This document shows positions 44,142-52,714 of a stretch of DNA of 64,000 nt, in pieces. The position numbers and the translations under genes are program-made. The DNA comes from PALSA-1004 sp963829085 (GTDB taxonomy: Bacteria > Pseudomonadota > Gammaproteobacteria > Burkholderiales > SG8-41). The notes below the pieces were generated by a model. That model was not told where the DNA came from and searched no databases. It saw only the letters and a program-made list of their open reading frames with translations. Numbering within the stretch: position 1 is the first letter of the stretch; each line of letters starts with the position of its first letter. The DNA lies in NCBI GenBank assembly GCA_963829085.1, contig CAWHHJ010000005.1, positions 248,001 to 312,000 on the forward strand. The letters run 5' to 3'.

Positions 44142-44986
44142 AGCAATGTTCTTTGCAGTTCAGTGCGGGACCGCGGCCGTGCGATCACAGCATGGGCCGT
44201 CATTAACAACCAATCGTGTGGTCGCAGCACGGGTCGTGAGTCGAAGACGTCATACCGGGCGTTCGCGATCTTGGTCAGGATGCGGTCACCGCCGGCGATA
44301 ATCATGCGCATTTCAAGTCCGACGCGTCCTTTTAGTACGCGTCCCAACATTGCGCCATCAAACAGCATGCGGCGCGCGCGCTGCACCTGGAAGTCCATGA
44401 ATCTGCGCCATGCCTCACTCGTGTCCTTTGCACCAATCGACGCTTCGCTGATTCCAAAGCGCAGCATCTCGTCTTGCGGCATGTATATCCGCCCGTTCGC
44501 ATAGTCGATGGCGACATCCTGCAGGAAATTGATGAGCTGTAGCGCTGTACATATGCTGTCCGATCTTGTGTTGTTTTGCGTGCTGGCGCTGCCATACAAC
44601 ACGAGCAGCAGGCGTCCAATGGGATTGGCCGAACGCCGGCAATAATCCATCACCGCCGCAAAGTTCGCGTAGCGCTTCTGCGTAACGTCCTGCATGAATG
44701 CAGACAAGAGATCGTGAAACGGCTGCACTGGTAGGTTATGTTGCGCAATCGCGATTGCAAGCTCTTGGAACAGCGCTTGATGCGGCGCTTCGCCGCGGTC
44801 GATCCTGCAGAGTTCCGCTTCAAAACCAGCGAGCAGCGAAAGTCGCTCGCTGTCAGTTAAAACGCCTTCATCGGCGAAGTCGTCCGCGGTGCGCGCAAAG
44901 CGATAAATTAGCGCGACGGGCGCGCGCAGCCGCGGCGGCAACAGCACCGAAGCGACGGGAAAATTTTCGTAGTGGTTCACAGCCAT
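44138..44986 (-). CDS. hpnC: hydroxysqualene synthase
   Basis: Second squalene-synthase-like enzyme (282 aa), which turns presqualene diphosphate into hydroxysqualene. 'HYENFPVASVLLPPRLRAPV' at the N terminus distinguishes HpnC; Asp-rich motifs are 'RFARTADDFADEG' and 'INFLQDVAIDYANGRIYMP'. I start at the ATG at 44986, where homology begins, not the upstream in-frame ATG at 45013. First gene of the hpnC-hpnD-SDR-hpnE run; no squalene-hopene cyclase lies in the window. Confidence 0.93.
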   Translation of the reverse strand: MAVNHYENFPVASVLLPPRLRAPVALIYRFARTADDFADEGVLTDSERLSLLAGFEAELCRIDRGEAPHQALFQELAIAIAQHNLPVQPFHDLLSAFMQDVTQKRYANFAAVMDYCRRSANPIGRLLLVLYGSASTQNNTRSDSICTALQLINFLQDVAIDYANGRIYMPQDEMLRFGISEASIGAKDTSEAWRRFMDFQVQRARRMLFDGAMLGRVLKGRVGLEMRMIIAGGDRILTKIANARYDVFDSRPVLRPHDWLLMTAHAVIARPRSRTELQRTLL

Positions 44987-45095
44987 GCTGCAAAGCCTAA
45001 CTGACTGATTCAAGGAGTTAGTGATGCGGGCTCGAATGCGCGGCCCGGATTGCAGGCTGACGGGGTATCGCTAAGTATATTACAATCAACGCCTT

Positions 45096-45180
45096 GCGAA
45101 AGTGGCGAAATTGGTAGACGCACCAGATTTAGGTTCTGGCGCCGAAAGGCGTGTGGGTTCGAGTCCCTCCTTTCGCACCA
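45096..45180 (+). tRNA. tRNA-Leu (anticodon UAG)
   Basis: Acceptor arms GCGAAAG/CTTTCGC pair, with A plus an encoded CCA. The anticodon stem CCAGA/TCTGG encloses TTTAGGT (anticodon TAG). A long variable arm and the T-loop TTCGAGT are present. It immediately precedes tig, a usual arrangement in this group. Confidence 0.96.
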
Positions 45181-45228
45181 GGTCGCGCCCGCGATCGAAC
45201 CGCACGATCAAGCTCTATTAGGGAAAAT

Positions 45229-46449
45229 ATGGCAGCTACTCTTGAAAACATAAGTCAACTTGAACGACGAATTAATATCACGCTGCCGGCGCAGGACATC
45301 GACAGTGAAGTGCAGACGCGTCTCAAGCGTCTCGCGCGTGACGTGAAAATGCATGGATTCCGGCCCGGGAAGGTTCCGCTCAAGGTCGTAGCCCAGCAAT
45401 ATGAAAACCAGGTGCGCAACGAAGTGCTTGGCGACGCATTGCAGAAAACGTTCGGCGACACAGTACGGGAACAAAATCTCAAAGTTGCCGGGTATCCCCG
45501 CTTTGAACCAAAAGACACCGCTGACGCCGCAGCGGAGGTTCAGTTCAGCGCGACGTTTGAGGTGTATCCCGAAGTGAGAATCGGCGACATCAGCAGTGTC
45601 GCTATCACTCGTCCGGTCGCGAACGTGAGTGACGCGGAGGTCGAAAAGACGCTCGAGATCATGCGTAAACAGCGCGCCAGCTATGACGTTGTGACCCGGG
45701 CCGCAGCGCTTGGCGACAAGGTGACTATTGACTTCAACGGTAAGATGGATGGTCAGGACTTCGAGGGCGGCAAGGGCGAAAACTTCGATCTTGTGCTCGG
45801 CGAAGGCCGCCTTTTGAACGATTTCGAACAGCAGTTAGTGGGGCTGCAGCCGGGCGCTCAAAAGTCGTTTGAAATGCGTTTCCCGGAGGACTATCATGCA
45901 AAGGAATTGGCTGGAAAAACCGCGACTTTCGACGTTAATCTAAAGCAGGTTGCCGAAGCGCGCTTGCCGGCCGTAGATGCGGATTTTGCAAAGAGCCTGG
46001 GGGTTTCCGATGGTAGCCTCGACACGATGCGCCGCGAGGTACGGGAGAATCTCGAACGCGAAGTAAAACGTCGCATCAGCGCACGGCTCAAGGATCAGAT
46101 TATGCAAGCATTGATCGATTCGACCGAGGTCGCGGCGCCGAAGTCACTCGTTGACATGGAGATCGAGCGCATGCAGGGCGCGGCACAAAAGGATCTGACG
46201 TCGCGCGGTGTCAAGACGGAAGGCATGCCCTTGCCGCGGGATGTATTTGAGAAACAAGCACAACGCCGGGTTACGCTGGGCCTGATTCTCGCAGAAGCGG
46301 TTAAGCAGCATGGCCTGCAGGCGAAACCGGAGCAGGTGAGGGCGATGGTCGAGGAGCAGTCAAAAAGTTACGAGCATCCAGAGCAAGTGGTGAAGTGGTA
46401 CTACCAGTCGCCCGAGCGTTTGCGCGAAATTGAATCGATGGTACTCTGA
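45229..46449 (+). CDS. tig: trigger factor
   Basis: Ribosome-bound chaperone and prolyl isomerase (406 aa). The N-terminal ribosome-binding loop is 'GFRPGKVPLKVV' near residues 41-52, the FKBP-type domain covers about 150-245 ('GDKVTIDFNGKMDGQDFEGG'), and a helical C-terminal domain follows. The ATG at 45229 has AGGGA just upstream; starts nearer the tRNA gene are in frame but would overlap it. Leads the tig-clpP-clpX-lon run. Confidence 0.95.
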   Translation: MAATLENISQLERRINITLPAQDIDSEVQTRLKRLARDVKMHGFRPGKVPLKVVAQQYENQVRNEVLGDALQKTFGDTVREQNLKVAGYPRFEPKDTADAAAEVQFSATFEVYPEVRIGDISSVAITRPVANVSDAEVEKTLEIMRKQRASYDVVTRAAALGDKVTIDFNGKMDGQDFEGGKGENFDLVLGEGRLLNDFEQQLVGLQPGAQKSFEMRFPEDYHAKELAGKTATFDVNLKQVAEARLPAVDADFAKSLGVSDGSLDTMRREVRENLEREVKRRISARLKDQIMQALIDSTEVAAPKSLVDMEIERMQGAAQKDLTSRGVKTEGMPLPRDVFEKQAQRRVTLGLILAEAVKQHGLQAKPEQVRAMVEEQSKSYEHPEQVVKWYYQSPERLREIESMVL

Positions 46450-46533
46450 AGAAAACGTGGTCGCATGGGCACTCGCTACTGCAAAAGTGTCCGACCAGGC
46501 AACCGATTTCGACGAATTGATGGGAAACAAAAA

Positions 46534-47175
46534 ATGATTCAGGAAAAGTGGCAGCGCACAGGTCTCGAGCCGCAAGGCCTGGGACTCATCCCGATGGTGA
46601 TCGAGCAGAGCGGTCGGGGCGAACGCGCGTATGATATTTACTCACGCCTGCTCAAAGAGCGCGTGGTCTTTCTGGTCGGTCCGGTCACGGAAGTGACAGC
46701 AAATGTAATCGTTGCACAACTGCTTTTTCTTGAATCTGACAACCCGGACAAAGACATCTCGTTCTACATTAATTCACCGGGCGGGTCAGTGTCTGCGGGC
46801 CTCGCAATATACGACACCATGCAATTCATCAAGCCGGATGTGTCGACGCTGTGCGTCGGGCAGGCGGCGAGCATGGGATCGTTGTTGTTGGCCGCAGGCT
46901 CGAAAGGCAAGCGGTTCTGCCTGCCGAATTCGCGGGTGATGATTCACCAACCCATGGGTGGTTTCCAGGGCCAGGCGTCAGATATCGAGATTCACGCAAA
47001 AGAGATACTGTTCCTGAAGGGCCGATTGAACGAGATCCTGGCGAAGCATTCGGGGCAGAAGATTGAGACGATCGAAAAAGACACTGATCGTGACAACTTC
47101 CTTTCTGCTGACCAGGCCGTGAAGTATGGTTTGGTGGACAAGGTGCTGGTTAACCGAACCGATTCCGCGAAATAG
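46534..47175 (+). CDS. clpP: ATP-dependent Clp protease proteolytic subunit
   Basis: Serine protease that forms the barrel capped by ClpX. With the ATG at 46534 it is 213 aa. Ser113 ('GQAASMGSLLLAAG') and His138 ('RVMIHQPMGG') sit almost exactly at the E. coli positions, with Asp in 'DRDNFLSADQAVKYG'. An upstream in-frame start at 46465 gives an unconserved extension. clpX follows after 34 bases. Confidence 0.96.
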   Translation: MIQEKWQRTGLEPQGLGLIPMVIEQSGRGERAYDIYSRLLKERVVFLVGPVTEVTANVIVAQLLFLESDNPDKDISFYINSPGGSVSAGLAIYDTMQFIKPDVSTLCVGQAASMGSLLLAAGSKGKRFCLPNSRVMIHQPMGGFQGQASDIEIHAKEILFLKGRLNEILAKHSGQKIETIEKDTDRDNFLSADQAVKYGLVDKVLVNRTDSAK

Positions 47176-47209
47176 TGTCGTAAAATACGGGCGATAAGGG
47201 AAACAACGT

Positions 47210-48475
47210 ATGTCAGACAAGATTGGCGGCGAGAAACTGCTCTACTGCTCGTTTTGCGGTAAGAGCCAGCACGAGGTTCGCAAGCTGATCGCCGGACCGT
47301 CGGTCTTTATCTGCGACGAATGTATCGAGCTTTGCAACGACATCATTCGCGAAGAAACGCAGGGCGAGCACGGCAGCAAGGGCGCCAAATCGGATTTACC
47401 GGTACCGCACGAGATTCGCGAGATACTGGATGAGTACGTCATCGGTCAGGACCTCGCAAAAAAAATTCTGTCGGTTGCCGTGTATAACCATTACAAGCGC
47501 CTCAAGAATTTAACGAAGAACGACGACGTCGAGTTAGCGAAAAGCAACATCCTGCTTGTTGGACCGACGGGTTCGGGAAAGACCTTGTTGGCGCAGACGC
47601 TCGCGCGTTTGTTGAATGTCCCGTTCGTAATGGCTGATGCAACGACCCTGACAGAAGCGGGCTATGTCGGTGAGGACGTCGAGAACATCATTCAGAAGCT
47701 GTTGCAGAAATGCGACTACGACGTAGAGAAGGCGCAGCGCGGCATCGTTTACATCGATGAGATCGATAAGATCTCGCGCAAGTCGGACAATCCGTCGATA
47801 ACCCGTGATGTGTCAGGCGAAGGCGTGCAGCAGGCGCTGTTAAAATTGATCGAAGGCACGATCGCGTCGGTTCCGCCGCAAGGTGGGCGCAAGCATCCAA
47901 ACCAGGAGTTCGTGCAGGTTGACACGACAAACATCCTTTTCGTGTGCGGGGGCGCCTTCGACGGCCTCGATAAAGTCATCCGCGCGCGCTCTGAGAAAGG
48001 CGGCATTGGTTTCGGCGCCGAAGTGAAAAGCCGCGACAACCGCAAGGATGCGACGAAGGTGCTGCGCGATGTTCAACCTGAAGACCTCATCAAATACGGC
48101 CTCATTCCTGAGTTCGTCGGGCGTCTACCCGTTGTCGCGACGCTCGAAGAGCTCGATGAAGTTGCGTTGATTCAGATTCTTACCGAGCCCAAGAACGCGC
48201 TGCTCAAGCAGTATCAGAAAATGTTTGCGATGGAAGGTGTCGAGCTGGAAGTTCGCGACGCTGCCCTGCGCGCGGTATCGCACAAGGCGCTGGAAAGAAA
48301 GACCGGAGCGCGCGGCCTGCGCTCAATTCTTGAGCAGACATTGCTCGATACCATGTTCGACCTGCCTTCGATGGATAATGTAATCAAGGTGGTAGTCGAT
48401 GAAGGTTCAATCGGAACGGACACCCGTCCCATCCTCATTTATTCCGATCAACCCAAGGTAGCGGGTTCGGTATAA
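47210..48475 (+). CDS. clpX: ATP-dependent Clp protease ATP-binding subunit ClpX
   Basis: AAA+ unfoldase of 421 aa. The N-terminal zinc-binding domain has the four cysteines in 'LYCSFCGKSQ' and 'FICDECIELC'. Walker A 'GPTGSGKTLLAQTLARLL' is near residue 117, Walker B 'VYIDEIDKIS' near 180, and the 'IGF' loop is replaced in context by 'GGIGFGAEV' (the pore loop that contacts ClpP). ClpP is directly upstream. Confidence 0.97.
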   Translation: MSDKIGGEKLLYCSFCGKSQHEVRKLIAGPSVFICDECIELCNDIIREETQGEHGSKGAKSDLPVPHEIREILDEYVIGQDLAKKILSVAVYNHYKRLKNLTKNDDVELAKSNILLVGPTGSGKTLLAQTLARLLNVPFVMADATTLTEAGYVGEDVENIIQKLLQKCDYDVEKAQRGIVYIDEIDKISRKSDNPSITRDVSGEGVQQALLKLIEGTIASVPPQGGRKHPNQEFVQVDTTNILFVCGGAFDGLDKVIRARSEKGGIGFGAEVKSRDNRKDATKVLRDVQPEDLIKYGLIPEFVGRLPVVATLEELDEVALIQILTEPKNALLKQYQKMFAMEGVELEVRDAALRAVSHKALERKTGARGLRSILEQTLLDTMFDLPSMDNVIKVVVDEGSIGTDTRPILIYSDQPKVAGSV

Positions 48476-48499
48476 TCATCGCTCAGATGACTCGTCCCA

Positions 48500-48517
48500 C
48501 GGCTCTGATTAGAGCCG
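48500..48517. other. short GC-rich hairpin between clpX and lon
   Basis: CGGCTCT (48500-48506) and AGAGCCG (48511-48517) form a 7-base stem with a 4-base loop. No T-run follows, so termination is uncertain; it could be a weak attenuator. Confidence 0.35.
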
Positions 48518-48592
48518 CGGGGCTGCATTACCAATTGATTTGCCCGGTCACGCCCCAACAACGAGTCTACCGACCACTCGAGGTGAAATCAC

Positions 48593-51010
48593 ATGTCTAT
48601 ACCCAATGACCAGATGACGAACTTAGTGCAATTGCCCTTATTGCCGTTGCGCGACGTCGTCGTATTTCCGCACATGGTCATTCCGCTGTTCGTCGGACGT
48701 CCCAAATCGATCAAGGCGCTCGAGACCGCGATGGAAGCCGGCAAGAGCATCGTGTTGATCGCGCAGAAATCGGCCGCCAAAGATGAGCCCGCGCCCGAGG
48801 ACCTCTACACGATCGGGACGCTGGCGAATATTCTGCAGATGCTCAAGCTTCCCGACGGTACCGTGAAGGTCCTGGTCGAAGGTAGCCAACGCGCGCATAT
48901 CAACCGCGTGGTCGACGCCACGACGCACTTCACAGTCGAGGCAACGCCCGTTGCGGCCGATAACGAGATCACCGCAGAAGTAGAGGCGATGCGCCGCACG
49001 CTGGTTGCGCAATTCGATCAATACGTAAAGCTCAATAAGAAAATACCGCCCGAGATTTTGACCTCGCTGTCCGGGATAGACGAGCCGGGCCGCCTTGCGG
49101 ACACCATCGCGGCGCACTTGCCGTTGAAGCTCGAGCAGAAACAGGAAGTGCTCGAGATGTTCGGCGCCAAGAAGCGGCTGGAGCATCTACTCACGCTGAT
49201 CGAAGGCGAGCTTGATATTCTGCAGGTCGAGAAGCGCATTCGCGGACGCGTCAAGCGTCAGATGGAGAAAAGCCAGCGCGAGTACTATTTGAACGAGCAG
49301 GTGAAAGCAATCCAGAAAGAGCTGGGCGAACTTGAAGAGGGCGCTGATCTTGATGAGATGGAAAAGCGCATCAAGTCCTCGCACATGCCGAAAGAAGCGC
49401 GCAAGAAAGCGGAGACGGAGTTCAAGAAGCTGCGGCTGATGTCTCCCATGTCCGCTGAAGCGACGGTCGTGCGCAACTACATCGACGCCATCGTCTCTCT
49501 GCCGTGGAAAAAGAAAAGCAAGATCAGCACCGATCTCGTCAAAGCGGAAGCGGTGCTCGACGAGGACCACTATGGCCTTGAGAAGGTCAAAGAACGCATC
49601 GTCGAATATCTCGCGGTTCAACAGCGCGTTGACAAGATGAAGGCGCCGATTCTTTGTCTCGTGGGCGCGCCGGGTGTCGGCAAGACATCTCTCGGGCAGT
49701 CGATCGCCCGCGCAACCAATCGTAAGTTCGTTCGCATGTCACTGGGCGGCGTGCGCGACGAGGCGGAAATTCGTGGTCATCGCCGCACGTATATCGGCTC
49801 GATGCCCGGCAAGATCCTGCAGAACATGACGAAGGTCGCCGTGCGCAATCCGCTGTTCCTGCTCGACGAAGTCGACAAGATGGGGATGGATTTCCGTGGT
49901 GACCCGGCGAGCGCCTTACTCGAAGTGCTCGATCCGGAGCAAAACCATACCTTCGTCGATCACTATATCGAGGTTGAGTACGATCTGTCAGACGTGATGT
50001 TCGTCGCGACCGCAAACACGCTCAACATCCCGCCCGCGCTGCTCGATCGTATGGAAGTGATACGGTTGTCTGGCTATACGGAAGACGAGAAAGTACACAT
50101 CGCGATACATCATCTGCTGCCAAAGCAAATGAAGAATCATGGACTGAAAGCGGACGAGATCACTGTGTCCGATAGCGCGGTTCGCGACATCATCCGCTAC
50201 TACTCACGCGAGGCTGGCGTGCGCAGTTTGGAGCGCGAAGTCTCGAAGATTTGCCGCAAGGTCGTGAAGATGCTGGTGGTGCGCAAAGGTGAAACGGCCC
50301 TGCGCAAGGTTTCGGTGAATGCGCGCAATCTGGACAAGTTCCTCGGCGTACGCCGTTACACATTCGGCCTCGCTGAGAAAAATAACCAGGTCGGCCAAGT
50401 CACTGGTCTTGCTTGGACGGAAGTTGGCGGGGAACTGCTGACGATCGAGAGTTCGGTGATGCCCGGTAAAGGCAAAACAATCACCACCGGTAAGCTTGGC
50501 GAGGTGATGCAGGAATCGATACAAGCAGCCCTATCGGTGGTGCGTAGCCGGTCGCGCACACTCGGTATCAGCGAGGACTTCTATCAGAAAAACGATATCC
50601 ATATTCACTTGCCCGAAGGGGCGACGCCGAAGGACGGACCGAGCGCGGGTATCGGCATTTGCACCGCGATGGTCTCTGTGTTTACCGGTATACCGGTGCG
50701 CGCTGATGTTGCGATGACGGGTGAAATCACGTTACGCGGCGAAGTGCTGCCGATCGGCGGACTCAAAGAAAAGTTATTGGCAGCGCATCGCGGCGGTATC
50801 AAGACAGTGCTTATTCCGCAGGAGAACGTTAAGGACCTTGCGGAAATACCTGACAACATTAAAAACCGGCTCGATATTCATCCGGTGAAATGGATCGATC
50901 AGGTACTCGAGATGGCGCTCGAGCGCAAGCCTGAAGCGCTACCTGAGAAAACTGATGTGGCGCCGGTTCCCCCGGTCGAGCAGCCAAGCGCACCCGCAAT
51001 CAAGCACTGA
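48593..51010 (+). CDS. lon: ATP-dependent protease La
   Basis: An 805-aa homohexameric AAA+ protease. The N-terminal LON substrate domain covers about residues 12-205, Walker A 'GAPGVGKTSLGQSIARATN' is near 356, and the protease domain near 595-780 has the catalytic Ser in 'PKDGPSAGIGICTAMVS' and Lys in 'IGGLKEKLLAAHRGG'. Its position between clpX and hupB is the same as in E. coli. The Pro-rich last ~25 residues are unconserved. Confidence 0.97.
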   Translation: MSIPNDQMTNLVQLPLLPLRDVVVFPHMVIPLFVGRPKSIKALETAMEAGKSIVLIAQKSAAKDEPAPEDLYTIGTLANILQMLKLPDGTVKVLVEGSQRAHINRVVDATTHFTVEATPVAADNEITAEVEAMRRTLVAQFDQYVKLNKKIPPEILTSLSGIDEPGRLADTIAAHLPLKLEQKQEVLEMFGAKKRLEHLLTLIEGELDILQVEKRIRGRVKRQMEKSQREYYLNEQVKAIQKELGELEEGADLDEMEKRIKSSHMPKEARKKAETEFKKLRLMSPMSAEATVVRNYIDAIVSLPWKKKSKISTDLVKAEAVLDEDHYGLEKVKERIVEYLAVQQRVDKMKAPILCLVGAPGVGKTSLGQSIARATNRKFVRMSLGGVRDEAEIRGHRRTYIGSMPGKILQNMTKVAVRNPLFLLDEVDKMGMDFRGDPASALLEVLDPEQNHTFVDHYIEVEYDLSDVMFVATANTLNIPPALLDRMEVIRLSGYTEDEKVHIAIHHLLPKQMKNHGLKADEITVSDSAVRDIIRYYSREAGVRSLEREVSKICRKVVKMLVVRKGETALRKVSVNARNLDKFLGVRRYTFGLAEKNNQVGQVTGLAWTEVGGELLTIESSVMPGKGKTITTGKLGEVMQESIQAALSVVRSRSRTLGISEDFYQKNDIHIHLPEGATPKDGPSAGIGICTAMVSVFTGIPVRADVAMTGEITLRGEVLPIGGLKEKLLAAHRGGIKTVLIPQENVKDLAEIPDNIKNRLDIHPVKWIDQVLEMALERKPEALPEKTDVAPVPPVEQPSAPAIKH

Positions 51011-51097
51011 TTGTCGCTTCACGCGAAGTGCGAAAAACGCTTGTGGAAATTCGCGCAGTGTCGTGCAGATAGACGTCGTTCTAATGCGCGCATTTGC

Positions 51098-51127
51098 TTG
51101 ACACTGCGTTTTCGCACTTGCTATAAA
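51098..51127 (+). promoter_or_regulatory. strong sigma-70-like promoter for hupB
   Basis: TTGACA (51098-51103), an 18-base spacer and TATAAA (51122-51127) sit in the 222-base gap between lon and hupB. The match to consensus is close, as expected for an abundant nucleoid protein. The 5' leader would be about 100 bases. Confidence 0.65.
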
Positions 51128-51232
51128 TCGTCTACAGGAATTCACATCCAGGCGCGCGTGATTCGAAGCGTGCTACCGCTCAAAATTATTGTTCCTGCGC
51201 GCTGCGTCAATTGTTGAAAAGGGGGATACCAG

Positions 51233-51505
51233 GTGAACAAATCGGAGATGATAGAGGCGGTTGCGAAGTCCGCCGACATTTCAAAGGCCGCAGCCGAAAA
51301 AGCGCTCGACGGCGCATTGGGTGCAATCAAAGGTGCGCTTAAAATGGGTTCGACCGTCACGCTCGTGGGTTTCGGAACATTCAAAGTAGGTAAGCGCGCC
51401 GCGCGCACCGGACGCAACCCGCGCACCGGCGAAGAAATCAACATAAAAGCTGCACTGGTGCCGAAGTTCAGCGCTGGCAAGGCATTGAAGGATGCGGTAA
51501 ACTAG
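51233..51505 (+). CDS. hupB: DNA-binding protein HU-beta
   Basis: A 90-aa nucleoid protein that bends DNA as a dimer. 'VGFGTFKVGKRAARTGRNPR' and 'TGEEINIKA' form the DNA-embracing beta arms with the conserved Pro, and 'MIEAVAKSADISKAAAEKAL' is the dimerisation helix. GTG start, with GGGGG 8 bases upstream. Lies downstream of lon, as usual. Confidence 0.96.
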   Translation: MNKSEMIEAVAKSADISKAAAEKALDGALGAIKGALKMGSTVTLVGFGTFKVGKRAARTGRNPRTGEEINIKAALVPKFSAGKALKDAVN

Positions 51506-51538
51506 CGGCCGTTCTGCAGTCCGAAGGTGAATAAATTC

Positions 51539-51571
51539 TTGGGGTAGATGTGCCGTGCGCATCTACCCCAA
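51539..51571. terminator. perfect 12-bp hairpin after hupB
   Basis: TTGGGGTAGATG (51539-51550) and CATCTACCCCAA (51560-51571) are exact inverted copies around a 9-base loop, 33 bases after the hupB stop. The flanks lack a strong T-run, so I call it a probable terminator or RNA-stability element and not a certain one. Confidence 0.55.
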
Positions 51572-51606
51572 ATTCGTGGTAGCCGGGGTTCAACGATTCC
51601 TGCCAC

Positions 51607-51682
51607 GGGTGCTTAGCTCAGTTGGTAGAGCGTCGCCCTTACAAGGCGAATGTCGGCGGTTCGAGCCCGTCAGCACCCACCA
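51607..51682 (+). tRNA. tRNA-Val (anticodon UAC)
   Basis: Acceptor arms GGGTGCT/AGCACCC pair, with A plus an encoded CCA. The anticodon loop CTTACAA carries TAC, and the D-loop and T-loop (TTCGAGC) are typical. Paired with tRNA-Asp 23 bases further on. Confidence 0.95.
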
Positions 51683-51705
51683 AGGTCTCAAGAGCGCGCA
51701 CCATG

Positions 51706-51782
51706 GGAGTGGTAGTTCAGTTGGTTAGAATACCGGCCTGTCACGCCGGGGGTCGCGGGTTCGAGTCCCGTCCACTCCGCCA
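51706..51782 (+). tRNA. tRNA-Asp (anticodon GUC)
   Basis: Acceptor arms GGAGTGG/CCACTCC pair, with discriminator G and an encoded CCA. The anticodon stem CCGGC/GCCGG encloses CTGTCAC (anticodon GTC). It forms a small transcript with tRNA-Val, ended by the next terminator. Confidence 0.95.
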
Positions 51783-51787
51783 TCTTC

Positions 51788-51816
51788 AAAAAGGCGAACG
51801 CAGGTTCGCCTTTTTT
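51788..51816 (+). terminator. intrinsic terminator after the tRNA-Val/tRNA-Asp pair
   Basis: AAGGCGAAC (51791-51799) and GTTCGCCTT (51804-51812) form a 9-base stem with a 4-base loop, followed by a T-run (TTTTTT from 51811). Confidence 0.85.
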
Positions 51817-51877
51817 CTGCACGCGCAATATTCACATTTACAGTAGCATTCACGCTCCGTTACGGGGCTATCCGACC

Positions 51878-52714
51878 ATGTTCGATCTTGTAAACAAACA
51901 TAAGCGAATACTGCAGTTCGTGCTTGCGCTTATCTTTCTTCCATTCGCATTCTTCGGCGTCGATTCGTACTTTCGCAGCGGCGACAGCGGCAATCATGTG
52001 GCGACTGTGGGTGGCCAAAAAATCAGTCAACAGGAGTTTTCGCAAGCGCTGCAGGAACGGCAGAATGCCTTGCAAAAGATGGTCGGTAGCCGCGTGGATC
52101 CCGCATTGCTGGACAGTCCGGATCTGCGCTTCGCTGTCCTCGACGGAATTATCCGGCAGCGCATACTGATCAATCAGGCAGTGCGCGGCGGTCTGCTGGT
52201 CCCTGATGAGCAATTACAGCAGGTGATCGCAGAGCAGCCCGCGTTTCAGGAAGACGGAAAGTTCTCACATGCGCGATATGAGGAGCTTCTCAAGCGACAA
52301 GGCATGACAGCAGTGTCGTTCGAGAATAGCCTGCGACGGGATCTGATGCTGCAGAGTTTCAATTCCGCGTACAACGGCACGGCAATCGTCGCCGACAGTG
52401 TTGCGGAGCGCTTGCTGCGCATCAACGCACAGCAGCGTGAGGTACGGGAGACGGTGTTGGAGCCGGCGAAGTTTTTATCGCAGGTGAAACTGGAAGAGGG
52501 CGCCGCACGCAAATACTACGACGCGCACCAGGGTGAGTTCCAGGTGCCGGAGCAGGCACGCGTGGAGTACGTGGTGCTGTCGCTGGACGGCATCGCCGCT
52601 CAGATGAGCGCGACACCAGAGGAAGTAAAACAGGTACTACGAGCAAAATCTCAAGCAATACGCGCGCGGCGACGAGCGTCAAGCGAGCCACATTCTCATT
52701 ACCGTCGACCCTAA
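51878..52714 (+). CDS. ppiD: peptidyl-prolyl isomerase PpiD, N-terminal part (frameshifted)
   Basis: Inner-membrane chaperone near the Sec translocon. One membrane helix (about residues 12-33, 'FVLALIFLPFAFFGVDSYF') is followed by a SurA-like N-terminal chaperone domain ('ISQQEFSQALQERQNALQ'). Homology stops near base 52633, at 'TPEEVKQ'; an extra G in the GG at 52633-52634 breaks the frame, and the final ~25 residues are spurious. Confidence 0.88.
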   Translation: MFDLVNKHKRILQFVLALIFLPFAFFGVDSYFRSGDSGNHVATVGGQKISQQEFSQALQERQNALQKMVGSRVDPALLDSPDLRFAVLDGIIRQRILINQAVRGGLLVPDEQLQQVIAEQPAFQEDGKFSHARYEELLKRQGMTAVSFENSLRRDLMLQSFNSAYNGTAIVADSVAERLLRINAQQREVRETVLEPAKFLSQVKLEEGAARKYYDAHQGEFQVPEQARVEYVVLSLDGIAAQMSATPEEVKQVLRAKSQAIRARRRASSEPHSHYRRP

